Of a DNA stretch of 64,000 bases, positions 53,884-63,635 are shown piece by piece. The stretch covers positions 1-64,000 of the forward strand of contig NZ_PSSX01000011.1 in NCBI RefSeq assembly GCF_002933275.1, given 5' to 3'. Every line of letters starts with the position of its first letter. Positions within the stretch are counted from its first letter, which is position 1. A program made the translations under genes and the position numbers. Source of the DNA: Marinobacter maroccanus (lineage in GTDB: Bacteria > Pseudomonadota > Gammaproteobacteria > Pseudomonadales > Oleiphilaceae). The notes beneath the pieces are model-generated. The model did not search any database. It was not told where the DNA came from and was given only the letters and a program-made list of their open reading frames with translations.

Positions 53884-56349
53884 ATGGCCGGACTGCACAA
53901 ATTCACGCACTTCCTGCACTTGCTGGAACTCTGGATTTTCAGGAACCCGCGGAAAGTACTGGCACTGATCGCAATGCTGACACTGTTCTTTGCACTGCGG
54001 ATTCCGGGCCTGAAAATCTATACCGACTTTGCCGACCTGCTGCCCCAGCAACACCCTTACATTGAACTACATAACAGCATCAAGGATGACTTTGGCGGCG
54101 CCAATGTTCTGGTAGTCGGTGTTGAATTTGCCGAGGGCGATATCTTCTCTAACGAGAACCTGGCAACCATCGACCGGGTAACCCAGGCAGTAGATAACCT
54201 TCCCGGCGTCAACCACAACCTGGTTGCCAGCGTTACCCATCGCAATTCCCGGGAGATCTGGCTGACCGAGGTGGGCAGCATCAATTCCGAGCCCTATTAC
54301 GACTCCACTCGGGGCGAGTACTCAGAACAGGCACTGGCTGAAATGAAAGCGGCGGTGGCTGCAAACCCCCGGGTATATGGCCCTCTGGTCTCCCCGGATT
54401 TCAGGATGGCCCTGGTCAAGGCTCAGTTGATCGAAGGCAAACTCGACTACGAGAAGACCTTCGCGCAACTGCAGCAGCTCCGCGAGCAGGAGGCCGTTGA
54501 CGGCGTCACCATCTACGCCACAGGCCAGCCAGTACTTGTTGGCTGGGCCTACACCTACATGGACCAGATCCTGCAGATTTTCATCTTCACCGTACTCGCC
54601 ATGCTCGCGCTGCTGGTATTCCACTTCCGAAAGGCGTACGGCGTGCTCATTCCCCTTGGCGGTGTCCTGATCTCCACGATCTGGGGCCTTGGGATCATCA
54701 GCCTGCTCGGGTACAACCTGGATCCGCTCGGCCTGGTGATCCCCTTTTTGATTGCAGCGAGGGCCATGAGCCACGGTGTTCAACTGGTGGAGCGGTACTA
54801 CGCCGAAATCCGCGAACTTGGCGAAGGGTCAAAGGCAGCCAAGGCCACCTTCGACAGCCTGTTCCGCCCCGGCTCACTGGGCGTGGTTTCTGATGCCATT
54901 GGTTTGTCATTGATCGCTATCGGCTCGATTCCTCTGAACACCCATCTCGGCATTTACGCCTCCCTTTGGGCAATCACTGTGGTGTTCACGGTTCTGATCG
55001 GTGTTCCCCTGCTGCTTTCCATCCTCCCCACACCGAAAAACGCCGAGATGCGCGAAACTGCCCTGCGTTATATCGGGAGCAGTTGCTCTAGAACAGTGAC
55101 TCGCCCGGGACGGGCAAAAGTTGTATTGGCGGCGGCTGCCATTGTGATGGGCGCAGGTGTGCTTGCTGCCTCCAACGTCCAGATCGGCGACTCGGAGCCC
55201 GGCTCCCCCATCCTGTACCCGGACCATGATTACAACATCTCATCCCGTGTGGTGAACGATCGCTTCCCCGGGTCCGAGGAGCTGTATGTAATCGCCGAAA
55301 CCGACGAGAAGGGTGGTCTCAAGCGCCCGGAAGTCCTCAAAGCACTGTCTGACTTCCAGGCGCACATGCTCTCCGATCCCGGTGTTGGGGGATCCAAGGG
55401 CCTGCCAGACCTGGTCAAGCAGGTAAATCGGCTGATGCACAACGACGATCCACGCTGGTACCAGATTCCCCACGACCAGCGTTATGTGGGTGGCCTTATG
55501 TTCACCTACATGGCCTCAAGCCCGATTCCCGGGGCCCTGGATGAGTTCAATGACACGGACGACCGTGTCGCTAATCTGGTGTTCTTCTATAAGGACCGCC
55601 AAGGAGAAACCATCCGCCGGGCCATTCACATGGCCAAGGAATGGATCGCAGAGAATGGTGACAGAGTTGAAGGCCTGACCATTCGCCTGGCAGGCGGAAC
55701 CCTCGGCGTTGCCGCAGCCATGAACGAGTCGGCATTCGACACCAACATAATCGTTCTGCCCCTGGTCTTCCTGCTGATCTTCGCCTTCGTGATGCTGTTC
55801 TACACGTCCTGGCATGCCGGGCTGATGATGCTGCTGGCCATGTTGTTCGCCACCACCCTGACCTACGCCTACATGGGCCTTTACGGACTGAGCATCGATA
55901 TCAATACCGTACCCGTGATCGCCGTGGGTATCGGCGTCGGTATTGATTACTCCATCTACATGATGGACCGCATACGGGAGGAAATGGCCAAGTGCGGCGA
56001 GCTACGCGAGGCGGTGCGCCGGGCCATTGCCACCACCGGTATGGCGATCAGCTTCACGGCTTTGACCCTGATGGCCGGCATCATCATGTGGGTGATTTTC
56101 TCCGACCTGCGCTTCCAGTCCGATGCGGCCATGCTGCTGTGCGTGATGATCGTCATCAACGGCATTGCCGCCATGCTGCTGGTGCCCTCCTGGGTGCTGG
56201 TATTCAAACCCCGATTTATTACCAACGTCTACGCAGACGAGGACGGCATCCTCCACGCCGACCGTCAACGTTCAGAACCGACTCCATCGCCGACCGACAA
56301 CCGTCAGGACGGTGAGGGATACGTAGCCGGAGCAACGTCCCGGGCCTGA
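53884..56349 (+). CDS. MMPL/RND-family inner-membrane transporter
   Basis: 821 aa; start ATG 53884 behind CGAGGTAATTG. Two repeats of one plus five membrane helices (around 25-45 and 225-410; around 430-450 and 625-800) flank two periplasmic domains. RND-like motifs include PVIAVGIGVGIDYSIYMMDRIRE in the second half. No membrane-fusion or TolC partner is encoded, as in the hydrophobic-molecule (HpnN, MmpL, lipid) branch. Proton-driven movement of a hydrophobic molecule between inner membrane and periplasm is likely; direction and cargo unknown. Confidence 0.85.
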   Translation: MAGLHKFTHFLHLLELWIFRNPRKVLALIAMLTLFFALRIPGLKIYTDFADLLPQQHPYIELHNSIKDDFGGANVLVVGVEFAEGDIFSNENLATIDRVTQAVDNLPGVNHNLVASVTHRNSREIWLTEVGSINSEPYYDSTRGEYSEQALAEMKAAVAANPRVYGPLVSPDFRMALVKAQLIEGKLDYEKTFAQLQQLREQEAVDGVTIYATGQPVLVGWAYTYMDQILQIFIFTVLAMLALLVFHFRKAYGVLIPLGGVLISTIWGLGIISLLGYNLDPLGLVIPFLIAARAMSHGVQLVERYYAEIRELGEGSKAAKATFDSLFRPGSLGVVSDAIGLSLIAIGSIPLNTHLGIYASLWAITVVFTVLIGVPLLLSILPTPKNAEMRETALRYIGSSCSRTVTRPGRAKVVLAAAAIVMGAGVLAASNVQIGDSEPGSPILYPDHDYNISSRVVNDRFPGSEELYVIAETDEKGGLKRPEVLKALSDFQAHMLSDPGVGGSKGLPDLVKQVNRLMHNDDPRWYQIPHDQRYVGGLMFTYMASSPIPGALDEFNDTDDRVANLVFFYKDRQGETIRRAIHMAKEWIAENGDRVEGLTIRLAGGTLGVAAAMNESAFDTNIIVLPLVFLLIFAFVMLFYTSWHAGLMMLLAMLFATTLTYAYMGLYGLSIDINTVPVIAVGIGVGIDYSIYMMDRIREEMAKCGELREAVRRAIATTGMAISFTALTLMAGIIMWVIFSDLRFQSDAAMLLCVMIVINGIAAMLLVPSWVLVFKPRFITNVYADEDGILHADRQRSEPTPSPTDNRQDGEGYVAGATSRA

Positions 56350-56388
56350 CCCCGGGACGCTCCATCACAACCCAAACGAGGATCTGCC

Positions 56389-58305
56389 ATGCAAACAAAA
56401 ATAAAAGGCCTGAGTCTTTGGTGCGCTGTATTCTCCAGCACCACTGCACTCACCCTGGCTGCGCTGCCCGGCACTGTTGCCGCGGAGGATACCAGGATCA
56501 ATGGCTTCTATGAGAACGCAACCTACGCTCGTGACGGAGTGGGTCTGTCCAAATTCCGTAATACTCTCCAGCTGGAAGGCGAAAAGCGGATCGGGGACGT
56601 GGGCATTTTCAGTAATGTCTCCGTGAACGGAACGCTTCGCGGCACCTACGATGGGGTCTACGACCTTAACGACGATGAGTACGGCAGTGAAGCCGGTGGC
56701 CCGGTTCAGCTTCAGGACATTGCCCAGGGTACGGTTCCCCATGGTGGCGGCATCGCACCAACGCCGTTCTTCGGCTTCGACATCAATGAGAACCCGAACG
56801 ACGGAATGGTGGTTCTCGGCGAGCACCTGCACGATCAGGACAATGGTGTTGCCTTTGGTGTCCCCGTCCGCCCCTGTGACGTTGACAGCCGCGGTTGTAT
56901 CGACGACTACCTGGACAAGGACGAAAACGAGCTCCGTTTCCAGGAGTTCAATGACCGTCTGGATTTCATCCGGGAACTCTATGTTGATTTTGATCTGAAT
57001 TTCGACAGCGGCAACGTGCTCAGTACCCGGCTGGGCAAGCAACAGGTTATCTGGGGCCGTACCGACCTGTTCCGGGTTCTGGACGTCATCAACCCTGTAG
57101 ATTACTCCCGCAACAACATCTACGACGAACTGGAAGACATCCGGATTCCCATGTGGATCCTGAAAACGGACTACCGTATGGGCCCAACCGAGGTTTTTGA
57201 GGGCTTCGCCTTTGATGATCTCAACTTCCAGGTGGTCTGGAACTTCGATGAGTTCCGTCCCCACGACATCGGTCAGTGCGGCCAGCCCAACGTGATACTG
57301 GATGCCGGCTGTTTCTTCCGGGGCATGAACAACCTCTGGGAGAACGGCGGCACCGTGGCCAACTTCGCGGGCGCAACACCGGATGGTGGTCTGGCCACCG
57401 ACTTCGGACCGGGACAGATCGGTATCCGCCGTGCCAACATGCCTAGCTGGAAGCTGTCCAACACCCAGCTGGGCCTGAAACTGGAAGGTGTGTACGGCGA
57501 TCTGGGTTTCTCCCTGAACGCCCTGACCTACCGATCCCAATTGCCCTCGCTTCGTGGCGGTATCCCGGCACAGAATGCGTTTGACGGCACCACTGACGTT
57601 TATCCCTCTTTGATCGCATTCGATATCCACTTCCCGCGGGTCAACCTGGTGGGTGGCTCCCTGGACTATTACTCCCAGGGTATCGATACCGTGTTCCGGT
57701 TCGAGACTGCTTACACCTCCGGCGAGGAATTTGCCAATACCCTGCGCGAGAGACTCTACTCCGAGTCGGACGTGGCGCGTTACGTTATTGGCGCAGACAA
57801 GAACGTCTACATTCCCTTCCTGAACGAAAACCAGTCGTTCCTGTTCTCCGGCCAGATCTTCGGTCAGCACATACTCGATCACGAACGTGAGCAGAGAACG
57901 TACGGCGAGGCCGGCATTCCGGACTGGGAGCATAACTGGATTGGCACCCTGCTGATTCAGGGCTTCTACATGAACAACCGTCTGATTCCGAAACTGATTA
58001 CCGCCCATGACTTCCGTGCCCAGGCCACAACACTGGCTCCGAGTGTCGACTGGATCGTGACAGACCGATTCAAGGTGACCGCCGGCGCTAACGTGAAGGT
58101 CGGAGACGGTGCCCGCAAATTCGACGACTGCCGTTCCTGTAACCCCTGGGATCCGTTCACCCAGACACCAGGTGTGGTCAATCACCAACCCGGAGAGTCC
58201 GCAGGTCTTGGCGGCTATGAACCACTCGGTCGCTTCAAGTCCGGGCCGATCGGCATGGCCCAGGAAGAAGACGAAGTTCAGCTGACCGTTCGTTACAGCT
58301 TCTGA
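56389..58305 (+). CDS. DUF1302 outer-membrane beta-barrel protein
   Basis: 638 aa. Signal peptide (cleavage after TVAAEDT), then alternating beta-strand pattern rich in Tyr, Asp and Asn, ending RYSF with a C-terminal Phe as outer-membrane barrels do. LSTRLGKQQVIWGRTDLFRVLDVINPVDYSRN is the DUF1302 core block. Proposed outer-membrane channel for hydrophobic compounds; biochemical function is not established. 39 bp after the transporter gene. Confidence 0.85.
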   Translation: MQTKIKGLSLWCAVFSSTTALTLAALPGTVAAEDTRINGFYENATYARDGVGLSKFRNTLQLEGEKRIGDVGIFSNVSVNGTLRGTYDGVYDLNDDEYGSEAGGPVQLQDIAQGTVPHGGGIAPTPFFGFDINENPNDGMVVLGEHLHDQDNGVAFGVPVRPCDVDSRGCIDDYLDKDENELRFQEFNDRLDFIRELYVDFDLNFDSGNVLSTRLGKQQVIWGRTDLFRVLDVINPVDYSRNNIYDELEDIRIPMWILKTDYRMGPTEVFEGFAFDDLNFQVVWNFDEFRPHDIGQCGQPNVILDAGCFFRGMNNLWENGGTVANFAGATPDGGLATDFGPGQIGIRRANMPSWKLSNTQLGLKLEGVYGDLGFSLNALTYRSQLPSLRGGIPAQNAFDGTTDVYPSLIAFDIHFPRVNLVGGSLDYYSQGIDTVFRFETAYTSGEEFANTLRERLYSESDVARYVIGADKNVYIPFLNENQSFLFSGQIFGQHILDHEREQRTYGEAGIPDWEHNWIGTLLIQGFYMNNRLIPKLITAHDFRAQATTLAPSVDWIVTDRFKVTAGANVKVGDGARKFDDCRSCNPWDPFTQTPGVVNHQPGESAGLGGYEPLGRFKSGPIGMAQEEDEVQLTVRYSF

Positions 58306-58320
58306 TCACGAGGTAACACC

Positions 58321-59649
58321 ATGAGACAACAAATGATGAAACACTTTACATGCACTCTGATCGCTGGCTGTACCGCCAGCCTGATGGCCACTGCCGCTCT
58401 GGCAGAAGAGGCAGTCATTACCGAGTCCTTCTATCCCTATAAAACTGAGACACCTCAGCACGAGGGTCTTGAGCCCGGAATGGTGATCGACCAGTCCAAC
58501 GTTGCCCAGTTCAAGGACATCATCGACCCGGCCTTCTACGGCTTTATTGAGCAGGGCTGGACCACCATGGTCGTGGGTGAAACCACGTCGTTCGATCTTC
58601 ACCCCAGCTACGTTGAGGCGACCCGCCTCGGCATGGATCAGGTCACCCTGGGTGCCCAGGTGGGCGAAATCAACGGTTGGCAGGCGGGCCGCCCGTTCCC
58701 GGAGGAACCGAGCACTGACGATCCACGCGCCGGTGAGAAGCTGGCCTGGAACTACAAGTACGGCTATAACTGGGGCGACAGCGCCGCCATCTCGCCGTTC
58801 TACTGGAAATACCGTGACATGAACTCCGGCGATGTTGAACGCACCATCAAGTTCAACTTTCACTTCCTGAACTACAAGGGACGGGTGAACCAGGAGCCAA
58901 CACCGGAAATCACGCCGAACCCGTCCGACTTGTTCAGGGCCATCTATCTGCAGGTACTGGATCCCGCCGACGTGCGTGACACCCAGTTGCTGATCCACCG
59001 GGCCGCAGACGACTTGAAGCGGGATAACTCCTGGCTGTACCTGGGCTTCCAGCGCCGGGTTCGTCGCCTCGCCACCGGCCAGGTCACCGACGCCTTCCTC
59101 GGTTCGGATCTGATGATCGAGGATTTCGAGGGCTATAACGGCCGAATCTCGGACATGAACTGGACCTACAAAGGCACCCGTTACATGCTGATGCCGTTCT
59201 ATAACCACAATGAGCTCAAGCTCGACACCGAAACCCACAGCGACAGCGACGGCTATCAGGTGGTTGCTTTCAGTGGGCAGGGCGGCTGTTTCCCGGACAT
59301 CACCTGGCAGCTGCGCAAGGTATACGAGGTTGAGTCGGTGCCTGTCGATGAGAGTCATCCGCTTTCAAAGCGAGTGCACTTCATGGACGCCCAGACCTTT
59401 ACTATCCCCCGTACAGTGTCTTATGACCGCAAAGGTAGCCTCTGGAAAACCTTCACCATTGGCCAGGCCCACCCTGACCATCACCTGGCCAAGAACAAGG
59501 GCACCGGGGTTTCCATTGACGACAGCTTCAGCATGATCGACGTGCAGGCAAGCCACTGCACCACCGGCCAGTTCAAGGGCCAAGTGGATCCCGAAATGTC
59601 GCCGCCCAACATGTTCAACGTTCAGTACCTGCGCGCTACGGGCAGTTAA
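58321..59649 (+). CDS. DUF1329 periplasmic protein
   Basis: 442 aa, signal peptide (AALAEEA). Family blocks include IDPAFYGFIEQGW, RDMNSGDVERTIKFNFHFLNYKGRV, GSDLMIEDFEGYNGRISDMNWTYKG. DUF1329 proteins are thought to share the LolA/LppX-like half-barrel that carries lipids, so it may shuttle a hydrophobic molecule between the MMPL protein and the DUF1302 barrel (inference). Only 15 bp after DUF1302; last gene before the terminator. Confidence 0.85.
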   Translation: MRQQMMKHFTCTLIAGCTASLMATAALAEEAVITESFYPYKTETPQHEGLEPGMVIDQSNVAQFKDIIDPAFYGFIEQGWTTMVVGETTSFDLHPSYVEATRLGMDQVTLGAQVGEINGWQAGRPFPEEPSTDDPRAGEKLAWNYKYGYNWGDSAAISPFYWKYRDMNSGDVERTIKFNFHFLNYKGRVNQEPTPEITPNPSDLFRAIYLQVLDPADVRDTQLLIHRAADDLKRDNSWLYLGFQRRVRRLATGQVTDAFLGSDLMIEDFEGYNGRISDMNWTYKGTRYMLMPFYNHNELKLDTETHSDSDGYQVVAFSGQGGCFPDITWQLRKVYEVESVPVDESHPLSKRVHFMDAQTFTIPRTVSYDRKGSLWKTFTIGQAHPDHHLAKNKGTGVSIDDSFSMIDVQASHCTTGQFKGQVDPEMSPPNMFNVQYLRATGS

Positions 59650-59675
59650 CCGGGCATCATTGTTGCTCCTCTTTT

Positions 59676-59702
59676 GGGCCCGCTTCGGCGGGCCCCTTTT
59701 TT
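59676..59702 (+). terminator. Terminator of the DUF1329 operon
   Basis: Stem GGGCCCGC / GCGGGCCC with loop TTCG and T-run CTTTTTTCTG, 26 bp past the DUF1329 stop codon. Confidence 0.9.
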
Positions 59703-59721
59703 CTGTAACGGGGAAGAAAAC

Positions 59722-60321
59722 ATGTCAGTAGGCGAAAACACATCGAACCCACTCGATCACAGCAGCGAACCACTGACGGTCGTTGTGTCACGAAGAGTGC
59801 GTAAAGGCAAAGAAAACGCATTTGAGCAACTCAGCAGCCAGATGACCCAACGGGCAGCTAACTTCCCGGGCTATCTGGGCGCCACCATGTTCCGACCATC
59901 CTCTCCCGATGATCCCGAATACCGCATTGTCTTCAAATTCAGCGATCGGGAGACGCTGACGGCCTGGGAAGAATCGGAACAGAGGGGCGAGTTGCTGCAA
60001 CAGATTGAAAGCCTGCTGGTTCAACCCAGCGAGCGGGAGGTCACCTCGGGAATCGTCACCTGGTTTACCCTCCCGGGCCAGAATCCGGTGAAACCACCGC
60101 CCAAATGGAAGATGACCATTGTCAGCTGGCTGGCGCTTTATCCGGCGGTAACCCTGGTTTTCGTAATGTTCGGCGAAATTCTGGCGCAAATACCCCTGTT
60201 GCTCAGAACCATGGCGGTGACCATCGTGGTCATGCTGCTGATGAGTTATGTGCTGATGCCGAGAATGACAAAATGGTTCACGTTCTGGCTGTTCCCGGAT
60301 CGAAACGGAAACAGCCGCTGA
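59722..60321 (+). CDS. ABM-domain protein with two C-terminal membrane helices
   Basis: 199 aa. Starts at ATG 59722 behind GGGGAAG. Residues 15-115 form an antibiotic-biosynthesis-monooxygenase-like domain (VVVSRRVRKGKENAFEQLSS, FPGYLGATMFRP); residues 128-185 contain two membrane segments. The combination recurs in Pseudomonas-like genomes; function unknown. It starts only 20 bp after a strong terminator, so transcription depends on read-through or on a promoter inside DUF1329. Confidence 0.75.
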   Translation: MSVGENTSNPLDHSSEPLTVVVSRRVRKGKENAFEQLSSQMTQRAANFPGYLGATMFRPSSPDDPEYRIVFKFSDRETLTAWEESEQRGELLQQIESLLVQPSEREVTSGIVTWFTLPGQNPVKPPPKWKMTIVSWLALYPAVTLVFVMFGEILAQIPLLLRTMAVTIVVMLLMSYVLMPRMTKWFTFWLFPDRNGNSR

Positions 60322-60341
60322 TCCGTTGCTGGCTTAGCCGG

Positions 60342-62420
60342 TCACAGGTGTTTCATCAACGCCTGTAGCTGTGGATTCTCCGGAAATCGCTCCAGAAGTG
60401 CCCCGGTAACCTTGCGGGCCTCGTCCTGCTGTTGGAGCTGAAACAAAGCCACCGCATAGCGATAACCGAACAGCCACTGGTCAGGCGCCAGTGCTGTGGC
60501 CCGTTCCAGATCTTCCAAAGCCTTGCTGTAGTCTTTCAGCTTCAGGTTGATCAAGCCGCGCAGGTGAATGAGACTGGCTTCGTCCGGGGTTTGCTCCAGA
60601 GTGCGGTTGATAGCATCGATCGCTTCCAGATTGCGACCGCCGGATCTCAGGATGTCGGTAAGAAGAATGGTGCCAGGTGCATAGCCCGGGTCCTTGTTAA
60701 GAGCCTTTTCCAATGTCCTTTCGGCCTTGTAGACGAAATCACGGGCCAGCAGGTACCGGGCTTTCAGCACAAGTCCCGAGGGCAGGTCAGACTGCATCTC
60801 CAGGAAATGTTCATACTCCCCACGAACCTTCTCCCATGGAGCGGAATCCAGTTCAACGCCAAGCCATGTCAGGGACTCGAAAGCTGCAATCCGTACCGCC
60901 AGCGATGAGTCGATCAGTCCGGCCTCACCGACTCTCCGGGCATGCTCAGCCGAACCATGCCGGAGTATCCGGAACGCGCTTTCCCGCATTACCACCTGAT
61001 CGCTGGCCGACAGATTCGCCACCAGGGATGGCTGTTCCTGCGCCAGCCATTGCCCTTGCTGCTCCAGCAAGGTAGCCCGGCGCAGCGCTGGTTCATCTGG
61101 GTTTTGCAGGTACTCCACCATGCCTGAGGAAGGACGCTGCTGAACGTGATACCAGGTCTCCTGCTCATAGAGTTCCGGGAACCAGCCATCAACTTCAGTG
61201 ATCGACCAGTCCCGGTTTTTGTCGGTGTGGCAGCCCAGGCATACATCGGGGCTGCTGCTGGCATTCGAGATGTCCGGGCGTGGCACCATAAAGCTGTGTT
61301 CACGTCGGGCATCAATTTTCATGAACGTGCTTTCGGGCATATGACAGTTTACGCACTGCGCCCCCTCACTACCCCGTCCATGACGGTGATGTTCGGGAGT
61401 ATCGAAATCAGCGGCGCTGTGACACTGGGTACAGACGGCATTACCTTGCGCCTTGAGATTGCCGGTGTGGGGATTGTGGCAATCACTGCAGACCACGCCA
61501 GCCTCGAACATCTTGCTCTGCTCGAAGGAGCCCAAAACAAACACTTCTTCTCGAATCCGGCCATCGGAATAGTAAAACGGCTCATCAAGGCGGGTCAGGC
61601 TGAATTGATCATGGACCTGACCACCACCCTGATCAGTCAGGCTCGTCCGTAAAGAATGGCAACGTCCGCAGCTTGGCACCTGATTCGGGCTGGAGTCTGG
61701 CCCCTCATGCATGGGCGGCCTCGCTCCCTGACTGACCAGCCAAGCCCCCATCGCGGCAAGCTCGACACCCGGAGCCAGAGATTTCCCATCAAGGGCTGCA
61801 TGCGCGTGTTCTTCCGCATTTTCATGACAGGCCGCGCACCCTACGGAGATCTGTTGCCAGTGAGTGTCATAGCTGTCTGATTCCGCATCGTAGTTGCGTT
61901 TCAGCCCGGTGGAATGACAATCGGCGCATTGATTGTTCCAATTCTGGTAAACGCCGGTCCAATGCATGGCATCGCCGGGATGATTCTGATCCGACTCATC
62001 CAGTCGGAACCAGCGCTGACCACCCTCAGACTCGGCTCGCGTATCCCAGGCAATATTGAAGGCCTGAAGACGGCCGTGACCAACATCCACCAGATACTGC
62101 TGAAGCGGGTAAACGCCAAAAGTATACCTGACGGGCCACTCCCGGGAGTTTCCGCCTTCGCTCAAACGGATAACATACCCTTCGCCTTCACGCCGGAAGT
62201 TTGCCTGGATATCGCTGTCTGCAAATCGGCCATTGGAAAAGTTCCCCTCCACCGTGTCCGGGGTGGCGGGGGCCATTGCTACCGCGTGCTGGGAACCGGA
62301 CCACTCACGCACCTCGGAAGCATGACAGCCTGCGCATTCAGAGACATCGGCAAAGGCGACTTCCGTGCTGGCCAGAAATAGCGCAAGGCTTGCAACCGCA
62401 CTCAGAAAATAGTTGACCAT
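60342..62420 (-). CDS. Exported octaheme c-type cytochrome with TPR domain
   Basis: 692 aa. Start at ATG 62420, giving a signal peptide that ends near AFADV; the ATG at 62477 has no ribosome site. Eight CxxCH sites (CAGCH, CADCH, CAACH, CGRCH, CSDCH, CTQCH, CVNCH, CLGCH) occur in the first 400 residues, a cytochrome c554-like array. The C-terminal third carries TPR repeats (LIHLRGLINLKLKDYSKALEDLERA). Periplasmic electron carrier, role unknown; the TPR part suggests a protein partner. Confidence 0.86.
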   Translation of the reverse strand: MVNYFLSAVASLALFLASTEVAFADVSECAGCHASEVREWSGSQHAVAMAPATPDTVEGNFSNGRFADSDIQANFRREGEGYVIRLSEGGNSREWPVRYTFGVYPLQQYLVDVGHGRLQAFNIAWDTRAESEGGQRWFRLDESDQNHPGDAMHWTGVYQNWNNQCADCHSTGLKRNYDAESDSYDTHWQQISVGCAACHENAEEHAHAALDGKSLAPGVELAAMGAWLVSQGARPPMHEGPDSSPNQVPSCGRCHSLRTSLTDQGGGQVHDQFSLTRLDEPFYYSDGRIREEVFVLGSFEQSKMFEAGVVCSDCHNPHTGNLKAQGNAVCTQCHSAADFDTPEHHRHGRGSEGAQCVNCHMPESTFMKIDARREHSFMVPRPDISNASSSPDVCLGCHTDKNRDWSITEVDGWFPELYEQETWYHVQQRPSSGMVEYLQNPDEPALRRATLLEQQGQWLAQEQPSLVANLSASDQVVMRESAFRILRHGSAEHARRVGEAGLIDSSLAVRIAAFESLTWLGVELDSAPWEKVRGEYEHFLEMQSDLPSGLVLKARYLLARDFVYKAERTLEKALNKDPGYAPGTILLTDILRSGGRNLEAIDAINRTLEQTPDEASLIHLRGLINLKLKDYSKALEDLERATALAPDQWLFGYRYAVALFQLQQQDEARKVTGALLERFPENPQLQALMKHL

Positions 62421-62622
62421 ATCATTGAATTCCGGGCCATAATTCCAAAACATTTGACCAGATCGTAAAGCCTTCATCGTTTTTAATGCCGGCGACTAAG
62501 TTCGCGCTATTTTACCTGCAAGACCCGGCCCGGTTTTACCTGGCATGGCCTGGCAATTGCTTATTTTTATACAAGTACAGGACGATGCTCCTGGTGAAGC
62601 AGACAACAACAACGATACTGCC

Positions 62623-63588
62623 ATGAATCAACACAACGTCCCTTTTCTCAATAACGTTGGCGTGCAATCGCCCGATTTCGAGGAGGCCCGGCATTTTATC
62701 AACTCCAGGATCGACGACCGTGAGGTCTCCCCGATTTCCTCCGGCGGCCAAAGCAAGAACATCCTGACCTGGCAACCTCTGGACCGCTCCACCCTGTTTG
62801 GCGCCCGCTGGTCGGAAAAGGTGCACATCCAGTCCGAACCTCAAACCACTTTTCATGCCATTCTGGTGCTGGAAGGCTGCATTCACTGCAAAGTCAGTAA
62901 AATCAACGTCACAGCCGGTGGACTTCTGCTCATCGCGCCAGGTCAGCAGGCGGACCTGATCTGGGAAAAATCGACCCGATCGGTGGTGATCAACCTGTCC
63001 CGTCAGGCACTGGTGGATCATCTGGGCATTCCCTGTTTGGAAGTGCTCGGCAACGCCTCTGCCGTGCTGGGGCCGGAGGAGCAGGATGCCCGCCTGATCC
63101 GCCAGGGCATTGAATGCATTGCGCAACAGCACGACATTTGCGAGGGAAACCTGGATCCTGCCCTTCAGAAACAGTGGCAGAGTCTTTTGCTGACCCATTT
63201 TTCGAACCGTATCCTGCAGGCATCCCGGATCAACCCGATAATCCTGCCAGCCAAGGTGCGGCTGGTGACCGAATGGATACAGGCCCACCTAAGGCAGCCC
63301 ATCTCGGTGGCGGATCTGGTAAACGTGTCCGCCAGCAGCCGGCGCTCGATAGAGTCCGGGTTCCGCACCTACCTGAACACAACACCGGCCAAATACATTC
63401 TGTGCCACAAGCTCAAAGGCGTTCGCGATCTGTTGCTTTCCAATGCTGAAATCAGCGTCGGTGATGCGGCCTACGCTTTCGGCTTTCAGCACCTGAGCCA
63501 CTTTACCCGACACTATCAGGACGCGTTCGGCGAATTACCGTCCGAAACCGTTCGCCAACGGCAAAAGAGCCGGGTTATCTTCCAATAA
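62623..63588 (+). CDS. AraC/XylS-family transcription regulator
   Basis: 321 aa. N-terminal cupin-like AraC_binding domain (about 45-180) and two C-terminal helix-turn-helix motifs (about 220-315: ISVADLVNVSASSRRSIESGFR and ISVGDAAYAFGFQHLSHFTRHYQ). Divergent from the cytochrome gene and convergent with the porin gene. The ligand is unknown; likely targets are a neighbour or an aromatic/hydrocarbon operon. Start uncertain: ATG 62623, with no good ribosome site. Confidence 0.85.
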   Translation: MNQHNVPFLNNVGVQSPDFEEARHFINSRIDDREVSPISSGGQSKNILTWQPLDRSTLFGARWSEKVHIQSEPQTTFHAILVLEGCIHCKVSKINVTAGGLLLIAPGQQADLIWEKSTRSVVINLSRQALVDHLGIPCLEVLGNASAVLGPEEQDARLIRQGIECIAQQHDICEGNLDPALQKQWQSLLLTHFSNRILQASRINPIILPAKVRLVTEWIQAHLRQPISVADLVNVSASSRRSIESGFRTYLNTTPAKYILCHKLKGVRDLLLSNAEISVGDAAYAFGFQHLSHFTRHYQDAFGELPSETVRQRQKSRVIFQ

Positions 63589-63620
63589 AAAGGCCCGGTC
63601 TCAGGCTGGCTGAGCCGGGC
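63586..63620 (-). terminator. Terminator of the porin gene
   Basis: Stem GCCCGG-CTCAG / CTGAG-CCGGGC (63593-63604 with 63610-63620), loop GCTGG; on the minus strand it runs into TTTTTATT. It lies between the convergent porin and AraC genes, and may also end the AraC transcript without a T-run. Confidence 0.8.
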
Positions 63621-63635
63621 AACACGCTTGCAGAG

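Noticed and set aside
56365..58188. 607-aa minus-strand reading frame opposite DUF1302
   Set aside because: Shadow of a well-supported outer-membrane barrel gene in an operon with coherent spacing; composition is typical of antisense to GC-biased codons.
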